A stretch of DNA of 10,038 nt from Clostridia bacterium (lineage in GTDB: Bacteria > Bacillota > Clostridia > Oscillospirales > CAG-382): positions 1-10,038 of the forward strand of contig JAGBCG010000198.1 in the NCBI GenBank assembly GCA_017938055.1. Reading direction: 5' to 3'. Shown here one piece after another: positions 1 through 5,018 of the stretch. Position numbers and translations under genes: made by a program. How positions within the stretch are numbered: position 1 is the stretch's first letter; the number at the start of each line of letters is the position of its first letter. The notes below the pieces were generated by a model, which saw only the letters and a program-made list of their open reading frames with translations, did no database searches and was not told where the DNA came from.

Positions 1-13
1 CAATCAGAAACGA

Positions 14-54
14 GCTGCTTAATATTATTATCAGTATTCAATTTTTAAAGCAGC
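14..54. other. Long-loop inverted repeat downstream of the lipoprotein gene, possible weak terminator
   Basis: GCTGCTT (14-20) pairs with AAGCAGC (48-54) across a 27-nt AT-rich loop, with two further AA/TT pairs possible inside. It lies about 40 bases past the stop codon of the minus-strand lipoprotein gene, so it could end that transcript, but no T-tract follows the stem on either strand. Bases 1-95 hold no supported gene. Short plus-strand frames from the left edge stop at 22, 48 and 62, and any of them could be the tail of a gene outside the window. Confidence 0.25.
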
Positions 55-95
55 ACTGTTAAAACATTATATGAATCTTCTGTCGAAATCAAATA

Positions 96-773
96 TTACT
101 CACCTTTCATCTTCTTTGACAGGTACCCTGCTTCAACATAAGCTTCGAAGGTTTCATCAGGCTCACCGATTGTATCAACAGCTGATGATAAATAGTCCAT
201 CAACACTTGTTCCATATTGAATCTTAAAACTATCTTTTCAAGTTCAAGAAATTCCTTTTGCAGCTTTGCAATTTGCTCACTATCACCCAAAGCACTGTAA
301 ATGCTCTCTCCTGTTTCAATCTTTATTGCTGTAGGATTAACTTCGGGTACAGTAACATAAACATCTCCACTATCAAGACCAACTAACGCCTCAGCAGATG
401 CAATATGTACATCATTAACAGCACCTGTAGCTCTCATTCCAACAGAGTTACCGCTAAGACCAACATTCATGCTTATTCCCGCTTTATTGATTCCATAAAG
501 GTCAATACCATTTTCTTCAAGAATATCAACCAAAACATCCTCAATAGAAACCTTTGCATCAAGCTGTACAGACATATTATCATAGTTAAGATTTGTACGT
601 GCATCAATAATTGCCTGTGCTTCATTGCTTACTGTAGTATATCCTCCACCGGACATTCCGCCACCTGAACCACCACCGGTGTAGCCTACACCGCCACCGG
701 ACTCAGAACAGCCTGCAAGAGTAAATACTGCTGCAAGTGCAACTGCTAAGCCTTTTTTCAACATAGTATTCAT
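96..773 (-). CDS. Predicted lipoprotein with Gly-rich linker, function unknown
   Basis: A 225-residue protein that I cannot assign to a named family. Residues 1-22 form a lipoprotein signal peptide: Lys6-Lys7, a hydrophobic stretch, then the lipobox L-A-G-C with the lipidated cysteine at 22. Residues 26-46 are a low-complexity Gly-rich tether (repeated GGG with Ser, Tyr, Met) that would hold the folded part away from the membrane. The remaining ~175 residues look like a compact alternating strand/helix domain with no visible catalytic motif and no cysteines. The start at 773 is supported by GAGGAG (782-787), 8 nt upstream, and by a promoter at 802-830. The gene appears monocistronic. Its location on the outer face of the membrane is well supported. 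Its role, perhaps ligand binding or envelope sensing, is inference only. Confidence 0.85.
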   Translation of the reverse strand: MNTMLKKGLAVALAAVFTLAGCSESGGGVGYTGGGSGGGMSGGGYTTVSNEAQAIIDARTNLNYDNMSVQLDAKVSIEDVLVDILEENGIDLYGINKAGISMNVGLSGNSVGMRATGAVNDVHIASAEALVGLDSGDVYVTVPEVNPTAIKIETGESIYSALGDSEQIAKLQKEFLELEKIVLRFNMEQVLMDYLSSAVDTIGEPDETFEAYVEAGYLSKKMKGE

Positions 774-801
774 AATTACAACTCCTCAATAGTTTTTTAT
801 T

Positions 802-830
802 ATTATATCACAATATTTATAAAATTGCAA
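802..830 (-). promoter_or_regulatory. Sigma-A-type promoter for the lipoprotein gene
   Basis: On the minus strand, TTGCAA (825-830) is followed after exactly 17 nt by TATAAT (802-807), which is preceded by TGA, giving an extended -10. The predicted start of transcription near 795 leaves a leader of about 20 nt that just contains the GAGGAG ribosome binding site. Confidence 0.6.
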
Positions 831-959
831 TATATTTATCTAAGATTATAAACCATATTTTAATATTATAACAAAAAAACAAACACCCCACATATCTACG
901 AAAATTTCGAAAACACATGAGGTTTTTGCTAGGAAAGCAGAACCATAGAGATATTTTTG

Positions 960-1140
960 TTTTTTGCTAAATTTTCCAACAAGTTGCAAAGCGAAATTAT
1001 TGCTACGCAATAGCTAAATTGTTTCTGACGAAACAGCTAAATTAAATTCGCCTTATAGCTGACTGAAGGTCAATTTAGCTACGAAGTAATTTAGCGTGCG
1101 TTAGCACATTTAGCTCGCACAGGCGAATTTAGCTAAAAAA
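960..1140. repeat. Modular inverted-repeat element: four GCTAAATT units, then four AATTTAGC units, with mini-hairpins between
   Basis: Forward units lie at 966-973, 991-998 (GCGAAATT, one mismatch), 1013-1020 and 1036-1043. Inverted units lie at 1072-1079, 1088-1095, 1107-1114 (CATTTAGC, one mismatch) and 1126-1133. Forward units are 22-25 nt apart and inverted units 16-19 nt apart. Between units sit short hairpins: ATTGC-TAC-GCAAT (999-1011), GTTTC-TGAC-GAAAC (1021-1034), GACT-GAA-GGTC (1061-1071), TAC-GAA-GTA (1080-1088) and GTGC-GTTA-GCAC (1096-1107). A 10-bp perfect inner inverted repeat pairs AAATTCGCCT (1044-1053) with AGGCGAATTT (1121-1130). The ends are also inverted: T-run plus GCTAAATT on the left, AATTTAGCT plus A-run on the right. 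No open frame covers it. It could be a MITE or REP-like interspersed repeat, or a structured RNA. The rest of the gap between the lipoprotein promoter and this element (831-959) is AT-rich and shows nothing I can name. Confidence 0.7.
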
Positions 1141-1170
1141 GACAGATTTCTTACGAAAATCTGTCTTTTT
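1134..1170. terminator. Intrinsic terminator hairpin, A-run and T-run on either side
   Basis: GACAGATTT (1141-1149) pairs with AAATCTGTC (1157-1165) around a 7-nt loop. An A-run (1135-1140) precedes it and TTTTT (1166-1170) follows, so it can work on either strand. On the minus strand it lies immediately after the CCA end of tRNA-Ser(GCU) and most likely terminates the tRNA transcript. It directly abuts the repeat element. Confidence 0.75.
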
Positions 1171-1173
1171 CTC

Positions 1174-1263
1174 TGGCGCAGAAGGAGAGATTTGAACTCT
1201 CGCGCCGGTCACCCGACCTACACCCTTAGCAGGGGCGCCTCTTCACCACTTGAGTACTTCTGC
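1174..1263 (-). tRNA. tRNA-Ser, anticodon GCU (decodes AGC/AGU)
   Basis: Read on the minus strand, acceptor GCAGAAG (1257-1263) pairs with CTTCTGC (1178-1184), followed by discriminator G and an encoded CCA (1174-1176). The anticodon loop is C-T-G-C-T-A-A, giving GCU. A long, base-paired variable arm makes this a class II tRNA, as expected for serine. The T-arm has GAGAG-TTCAAAT-CTCTC. It lies 38 nt downstream of tRNA-Ser(UGA), with which it is probably co-transcribed. Confidence 0.96.
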
Positions 1264-1301
1264 AGGTGAAAATCCTAATATTAAATTAAGAAATGTCTAT
1301 A

Positions 1302-1390
<89 letters not shown>

Positions 1391-1425
1391 ATAAGTGAGT
1401 GTCGTCTTTCGACTCAACGTATGAT

Positions 1426-1454
1426 ATTGTATCATAATTTTTTTGGGTTGTCAA
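1426..1454 (-). promoter_or_regulatory. Strong sigma-A-type promoter of the tRNA-Ser pair
   Basis: The minus strand reads TTGACA (1449-1454), a 17-nt spacer, then TACAAT (1426-1431). The -35 is a perfect match and the -10 has one mismatch. The transcript would start near 1419, about 30 nt before the mature 5' end of tRNA-Ser(UGA). The leader contains a small GTCG/CGAC hairpin (1401-1413) that would be removed by 5' processing. Confidence 0.8.
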
Positions 1455-1491
1455 TACCTTTTTATCATTTTTTCTAATTTGTTTGACATAC

Positions 1492-1524
1492 AAAAAGCCG
1501 TCCCCAATATATTCATTAGGGACG
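1492..1524 (-). terminator. Intrinsic terminator of the FTR-thioredoxin operon
   Basis: On the minus strand, a 10-bp stem with one mismatch forms between 1515-1524 and 1499-1508 (CGTCCC...GGGACG with an ATT/AAT extension) and is followed by a T-run (1492-1496). It begins 14 bases past the thioredoxin stop codon and separates this operon from the tRNA promoter. Confidence 0.8.
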
Positions 1525-1537
1525 AGCTAATATTAAA

Positions 1538-1852
1538 TTATACTCCGGCAAAGCTTTCAAGCTGCGACAAATTCATATAGCCAACCGAAGTATTTACAAG
1601 CTTTCCGTCCTTAAACAACATAATCGTTGGAATACTTGAAATTCCAAACTTCGATGCAAGCTGAATTTCTTCGTCTACATTTACTTTTCCTATCTTCAAT
1701 TTACCATCATAGGATTGTGAAAGCTGCTCAAGGTGAGGTGCTATCATCTTACATGGCCCGCACCACGTCGCCCAAAAGTCTACCACTACAGGCACATTGG
1801 AATTTAACACTTCATTTTCAAAATTTGCTGCCGTTAATTTAATTTCTGCCAT
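1538..1852 (-). CDS. trxA: Thioredoxin
   Basis: A cytoplasmic protein-disulfide reductase of 104 residues, the usual thioredoxin length. The active site W-C-G-P-C-K is at 30-35, with Cys31 and Cys34 as the redox pair. Asp25 (V-V-D-F-W) is the conserved buried acid, and the cis-proline is Pro75 in S-I-P-T. The start at 1852 is fixed by a perfect AGGAGG (1861-1866) 8 nt upstream. That ribosome binding site overlaps the stop codon of the upstream FTR gene, so translation of the two is probably coupled. The pairing suggests this thioredoxin is reduced by ferredoxin through the neighbouring reductase and not by an NADPH-dependent reductase. That partnership is inferred from context. The assignment to the thioredoxin family is secure. 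Confidence 0.97.
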   Translation of the reverse strand: MAEIKLTAANFENEVLNSNVPVVVDFWATWCGPCKMIAPHLEQLSQSYDGKLKIGKVNVDEEIQLASKFGISSIPTIMLFKDGKLVNTSVGYMNLSQLESFAGV

Positions 1853-1864
1853 AGTTTTTTCCTC

Positions 1865-2068
1865 CTAATCAGTCAACGATTTATAATAAAGCATACAGTG
1901 ACAATACCCTTCAAATTCAGGATCTGCTGTCTGCTGCTTAAATTCCTTACACATACATTTATTATCCTCGGTTCTTTCTCTTTTACAGGGACAATACCCT
2001 CCCGTTTTCTTCAAACCTTCTCTAACTGTCTTAACAATTTCCTCATTGGGATTCAACGTAATCTTCAT
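1865..2068 (-). CDS. Ferredoxin-thioredoxin reductase, catalytic (beta) subunit, minimal clostridial form
   Basis: FTR catalytic subunits hold a [4Fe-4S] cluster next to a redox disulfide and pass ferredoxin electrons to thioredoxin. This 67-residue protein has the three diagnostic cysteine pairs: C-P-C (26-28), C-M-C (38-40) and C-H-C (56-58), the last followed by M-L-Y-Y as in the family. It is shorter than plant and cyanobacterial enzymes, and no alpha subunit gene is nearby. The spacing between pairs is 9 and 15 residues, whereas the plant-type motif has 16 and 8, so the middle pair is shifted while the total span is unchanged. The start at 2068 has a GGGGG ribosome binding site (2077-2081) 8 nt upstream. 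A lone TATAAT (2124-2129, minus) is the best promoter candidate, with a poor -35. The gene is first in an operon with thioredoxin. Confidence 0.88.
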   Translation of the reverse strand: MKITLNPNEEIVKTVREGLKKTGGYCPCKRERTEDNKCMCKEFKQQTADPEFEGYCHCMLYYKSLTD

Positions 2069-2188
2069 CTATTATTCCCCCGAATTGTCTATTTATTATG
2101 TTTTTCTTCTTATTTATATTTTGATTATAAACGACAAATATGTATTTTACAGGAAATTATTATTAACATAGTGTAACTTTGTAATCAG

Positions 2189-2206
2189 TACAATATTATA
2201 ATTGTA
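2189..2206. promoter_or_regulatory. Short dyad in the FTR/PepSY divergent intergenic region
   Basis: TACAAT (2189-2194) and ATTGTA (2201-2206) form a 6-bp inverted repeat around ATTATA. Each arm resembles a -10 hexamer on its own strand, and TATAAT (2197-2202) also reads on the plus strand, but no good -35 accompanies any of them. It could be an operator or simply part of a weak, AT-rich promoter region for the divergent genes at 2068 and 2286. The rest of 2069-2285 shows nothing else I can name. Confidence 0.3.
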
Positions 2207-2285
2207 TCATTCGTAAAAATATGCATGTGTAGAATTAAATATAAAAAAGCACCACACACTATAATAAAAGTAAAAGGAGAAAAAT

Positions 2286-2603
2286 ATGATAAAAAACAGA
2301 AGAATTTTAGTTTTGGTTTGTGGATTATTCGTTTTATTGGTATTATTACTTGGCTTAGCGGGATTTATATATATAAGCTCTGTCGCTCCGGGCCCAAAAA
2401 TCATAGGCATAACTGAAAATCAGGCTGTCGCTATTGCAGCGAAAAGTCTTGGACTTGATTCAAAGGACATCACCTTGTATAAATGTGAATTAGACAGAGA
2501 CGGCTTTGACAGCAAATATGAGCTTGAGCTTATGGCTGACGGAAGAATTTTTGAAATCGACATATCAGCAAAAGACGGTAGAATACTGAATATTGATTCA
2601 TAA
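2286..2603 (+). CDS. Membrane-anchored PepSY-domain protein
   Basis: A 105-residue protein with a basic N-terminus (K-N-R-R), one strongly hydrophobic segment at about residues 7-30 and an outward-facing C-terminal domain. Residues ~42-104 fit a PepSY domain: an opening helix (E-N-Q-A-V-A-I-A-A-K), then acidic beta strands and the typical ending in which a strand with D-G-R is followed by D-G-R-I. PepSY domains are known from peptidase propeptides and envelope proteins and are thought to modulate peptidase or signalling activity at the cell surface. No protease is adjacent, so the partner is unknown. The start is supported by AAGGAGA (2274-2280), 5 nt upstream of ATG. The gene is monocistronic, divergent from the FTR operon, and ends at a strong terminator. 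Confidence 0.82.
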   Translation: MIKNRRILVLVCGLFVLLVLLLGLAGFIYISSVAPGPKIIGITENQAVAIAAKSLGLDSKDITLYKCELDRDGFDSKYELELMADGRIFEIDISAKDGRILNIDS

Positions 2604-2609
2604 AATAAC

Positions 2610-2642
2610 AAAAAGTCGAAGTAATTACTTCGACCTTGTTTT
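2610..2642. terminator. Bidirectional terminator between convergent genes
   Basis: A perfect 20-bp palindrome (2615-2634, arms GTCGAAGTAA and its complement) is flanked by an A-run on the left (2610-2614) and CTTGTTTTT on the right. It can end both the plus-strand PepSY gene (stop at 2603) and the minus-strand cps operon (last stop at 2645). Confidence 0.85.
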
Positions 2643-2644
2643 TA

Positions 2645-3346
2645 TTAAAAATTGTTATTGAAAAGCATACTTTCTGCACCTGCGTGAAACATCATATCAC
2701 ACATATGCGGAACAATTTTTTCTGCACACCTCATTGCCTGATGCATATTAAACTTTCTGGTTGTAAGATTATGCATATCCGAGGAAACAATAAACTTATC
2801 ATAACCTTCTACAATTTGCTTTACAGCAAATCCCGAAAACATCCCAAAGAAACGTGCAGCATTAATTTGATAAACCACATCAATTCCCTTTAGCTCCTGC
2901 TTCATTCGTTTATAGTTTTCAAATCGGTCGATATGTGCTATAACCGGTTTCAAACCAGTTATTGATATATTATAGATCCATTCAGAAAGCAAAGAACAAG
3001 ATACTACCGGGCTTAGCTCCAAAAGTATATAATCAGTACCTTCATAGCAAAGCTTTTTCAAATCTTCAAATTCTGAAATATCACTGCCAAGAAAAACCTC
3101 AGCTCCCGTAAGTAGCTTTGGATATCTTTGAGTATCTCTATTTACAATTTCACAAATTGTATTATACGATTCATTTCGGATTCGTAAAAAGGTTTCCATG
3201 TCTTGCTTTCTCAAAACACAGTGGGGTGTCGCCACAACGATGTCTGCACCCTTACTCTTTGCATCCTCAAGCATTGCGAGAGATGTTTCTACGCTATCAG
3301 CACCATCATCCACAAATGGCAGACAGTGGGAATGCATATCAATCAT
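2645..3346 (-). CDS. cpsB: CpsB/YwqE-family PHP-domain tyrosine-protein phosphatase
   Basis: Manganese-dependent phosphatases of this family dephosphorylate the C-terminal tyrosines of the cognate BY-kinase in capsule/exopolysaccharide control. The 233-residue length is slightly below the usual ~240-250. PHP metal-binding motifs are visible in order: H-S-H (5-7), the VDDG motif (12-15), T-P-H (40-42), G-A-E (Glu83), A-H (His138) and S-D-M-H (188-192, Asp190 and His192). The usual H-P-E-R segment reads H-I-D-R here (138-141), keeping the histidine and arginine. It is cytoplasmic, with no signal peptide. It is the last gene of the operon, its ATG lying two bases past the kinase stop codon. Its ribosome binding site AAGGA (3356-3360) is inside the end of the kinase gene, which suggests translational coupling. 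The substrate is inferred to be the neighbouring kinase. Confidence 0.92.
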   Translation of the reverse strand: MIDMHSHCLPFVDDGADSVETSLAMLEDAKSKGADIVVATPHCVLRKQDMETFLRIRNESYNTICEIVNRDTQRYPKLLTGAEVFLGSDISEFEDLKKLCYEGTDYILLELSPVVSCSLLSEWIYNISITGLKPVIAHIDRFENYKRMKQELKGIDVVYQINAARFFGMFSGFAVKQIVEGYDKFIVSSDMHNLTTRKFNMHQAMRCAEKIVPHMCDMMFHAGAESMLFNNNF

Positions 3347-3348
3347 TA

Positions 3349-4095
3349 TTATTCATCCTTATTATCTGAATACTCATAAATGTACTTATTTCTGTATGAA
3401 TACTTATAAGCAGCTTTCTTTTCACCACTGCCAAGGAATATAGCACCAAGCACTGATATGTTTGACTGGGAAACAGAATTTACAACACTATCAAGCATAC
3501 TGAACGTTGAAAGACCTTTTCTAAGTACCAGCACAAGTCCGGTAGCTTCTCTTGCAACAACAAGAGCGTCGGTCACAACAATCATCGGTGGAGTATCTAG
3601 AATAACATAATCATAGATCTCCGACACATAATTGATGAATTTCTTAAATTCATCTGAAACGAGCAATTCTGATGGATTAGAGGGAAGCTCGCCTGACGTC
3701 AGGCAGTCGAGATTTGGTCTTATATCGTTTTTAACAGCCTCTTCAAAACTTGCAAATCCGCAAAGAACGTTTGACAAGCCTGTTCCTCCTTCAATGCCTA
3801 AGTATCTATGTACACGTGATTTTCTCATATCGCAGTCGACAATCAGTGTTTTTACGCCAGTCTGTGCAAAGGTAATAGCAAGATTTATTGCTGTTGTTGT
3901 TTTTCCTTCACCCGGACAAGCACTGGATATTGCTATAACCTTAGCCTTATCGGATTTAGGCAAAGAAAACATTATATTTGTACGTACAAGCTTATACGTT
4001 TCAATAGTAGAAAAACTCATTTTATCAGATAATATCCTGTCCATGTAGGAAGAAAGTGTTTTTTTTACGTTACTCTTATTATTTTTATTGCTCAT
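3349..4095 (-). CDS. cpsD: CpsD/CapB-family bacterial tyrosine kinase (BY-kinase)
   Basis: A 248-residue P-loop autokinase that works with a membrane activator to control surface polysaccharide chain length and assembly. The Walker A motif is C-P-G-E-G-K-T-T (60-67), Walker A' is V-D-C-D (86-89) and Walker B is Y-V-I-L-D-T-P-P (163-170). The helix carrying the family's E-x2-R-x2-R oligomerisation motif appears as E32-K35-R38 (one Arg to Lys). The C-terminus is a phosphotyrosine cluster with six Tyr at 230, 232, 234, 238, 240 and 242. No membrane segment is present, as expected for the split Gram-positive arrangement in which cpsC supplies the transmembrane part. The ribosome binding site GAGGGA (4103-4108) overlaps the cpsC stop codon, and the genes are 11 nt apart. 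Confidence 0.95.
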   Translation of the reverse strand: MSNKNNKSNVKKTLSSYMDRILSDKMSFSTIETYKLVRTNIMFSLPKSDKAKVIAISSACPGEGKTTTAINLAITFAQTGVKTLIVDCDMRKSRVHRYLGIEGGTGLSNVLCGFASFEEAVKNDIRPNLDCLTSGELPSNPSELLVSDEFKKFINYVSEIYDYVILDTPPMIVVTDALVVAREATGLVLVLRKGLSTFSMLDSVVNSVSQSNISVLGAIFLGSGEKKAAYKYSYRNKYIYEYSDNKDE

Positions 4096-4106
4096 TTATC
4101 TATCCC

Positions 4107-4808
4107 TCACTGTTCGAATTCGCCCAAAAGGGGTATACCATAGCGTTCTGAAATATCGCTGCCTCTTTTGATTTTATCATCAAAAAAGTTAGCAACAAGA
4201 ATAATCAAAACACCCAAAACGGCTCCGGCAAAAAAGCCTAACATAACCTTCACCACCAAGTTTTTCGACACAGGTGCATCAGGCATGTATGCTTTATCTG
4301 CTGGTTTCACAACACCCAAATCATAAATTGACTCTATCCATCCAGGTGCATTTTCAATTATACTTGAGCAAATCAAATACGCATCTTCTTTAGTTCCCGC
4401 AACGGTCATAACAGATAAAACTTCAGTTTCATTAACGGAAGCAATAGACACCATTCTCTTGAGCTGAGTTGCACTGTATTTTCCACCAATATCATCACTT
4501 ACCTTTTGAAAAAATCCTCTTCTCAAAAGCAGTTCTGTACATGAAGCACTGAGGGAAAGTGAAGAATCCATATCAGAGCTTGTTAAATATTTTTTAGATT
4601 CAAGCACATCCTCCGTAATGTTACTTACCACAAGTGCACCCTCTGAAACGTATGTATCATGAGTAAAATACTGCACTCTGACAAACATCAAAATACCGCA
4701 GAGAAAAGCGAAAATCACAACAACATACAGCTTTGACAGAATTAAAGCAAGTAAATCCTGAAGCTGCATCGATTTAATTTGAATTTTATTCTCGCTCACA
4801 ACATTCAT
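4107..4808 (-). CDS. cpsC: CpsC/YveK-family polysaccharide co-polymerase, kinase activator (Wzz-like)
   Basis: A 233-residue membrane protein with the classic two-helix layout. TM1 lies at about 27-43, followed by an extracellular domain of ~145 residues. A Pro-containing segment (D-A-P-V-S) comes just before TM2 at about 188-208, and a short cytoplasmic tail ends in Y-G-I-P-L-L-G-E-F. That tail is the part that activates the BY-kinase in this family. First gene of the cpsC-cpsD-cpsB operon. The start is uncertain. The ATG at 4808 is in frame directly after a TAG, but the only ribosome binding site, AGGGG (4809-4813), touches it with no spacer. An in-frame GTG at 4799 would sit 9 nt from the same site. 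The N-terminus may therefore be three residues shorter, with no effect on the topology. Confidence 0.92.
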   Translation of the reverse strand: MNVVSENKIQIKSMQLQDLLALILSKLYVVVIFAFLCGILMFVRVQYFTHDTYVSEGALVVSNITEDVLESKKYLTSSDMDSSLSLSASCTELLLRRGFFQKVSDDIGGKYSATQLKRMVSIASVNETEVLSVMTVAGTKEDAYLICSSIIENAPGWIESIYDLGVVKPADKAYMPDAPVSKNLVVKVMLGFFAGAVLGVLIILVANFFDDKIKRGSDISERYGIPLLGEFEQ

Positions 4809-4841
4809 CCCCTATTCGTATATTTATTAATAACTTATTGT

Positions 4842-4870
4842 ATTATACCATTCAACTTAATTTTTGTCAA
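4842..4870 (-). promoter_or_regulatory. Consensus sigma-A promoter of the cpsC-cpsD-cpsB operon
   Basis: The minus strand reads TTGACA (4865-4870), a 17-nt spacer ending in TGG, then TATAAT (4842-4847). Both hexamers match consensus and the TG gives an extended -10. Transcription would begin near 4835, leaving a leader of only about 27 nt before cpsC. Confidence 0.88.
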
Positions 4871-4912
4871 CATTTTAGTGTTAAATTATTTATTTTCTAC
4901 AAGAACTGATAT

Positions 4913-4933
4913 ATTATGGAATAATTCTATAAT
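4913..4933. promoter_or_regulatory. 21-bp dyad between divergent promoters, candidate operator
   Basis: ATTATGGAAT (4913-4922) and ATTCTATAAT (4924-4933) are inverted repeats matching at 9 of 10 positions around a single central A. The dyad lies 42 nt upstream of the cps -35 box and 16 nt upstream of the -35 of the opposing capA promoter. The size and symmetry fit a dimeric regulator that could control both operons. No regulator gene is in the window. Confidence 0.4.
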
Positions 4934-4949
4934 TTCTGACGTGCTACTA

Positions 4950-4978
4950 TTGCTTTTTTCGACATGAAATGCTATAAT
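4950..4978 (+). promoter_or_regulatory. Promoter of the capA/GT2/glycosidase operon
   Basis: TTGCTT (4950-4955) is followed after 17 nt by TATAAT (4973-4978), preceded by TGC, giving an extended -10. The predicted transcription start near 4985 leaves about 33 nt before the chosen TTG start of the capA-like gene. Confidence 0.72.
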
Positions 4979-5018
4979 ACATTAAAACAATTAGTATTTT
5001 CCTTTAAGGGTGGTTTTT

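Noticed and set aside
880..935. Possible hairpin/terminator between ACACCCCACAT and ATGAGGTTTTT
   Set aside because: Pairing needs several bulges and a long loop. It is too degenerate to support in AT-rich DNA.
960..1140. The regularly spaced repeats as a possible CRISPR array
   Set aside because: The unit is only 8 nt, the second half is inverted relative to the first, intervals are 8-17 nt and self-complementary, and no cas gene is present.
2255..2270. TATAAT at 2260-2265 as promoter of the PepSY gene
   Set aside because: No acceptable -35 lies at 16-18 nt, and the transcript start would fall on top of the ribosome binding site.
3632..4048. A 138-codon plus-strand open frame opposite the kinase gene
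   Set aside because: It lies entirely antisense to a gene with all BY-kinase motifs, lacks a suitable ribosome binding site and has no recognisable content.
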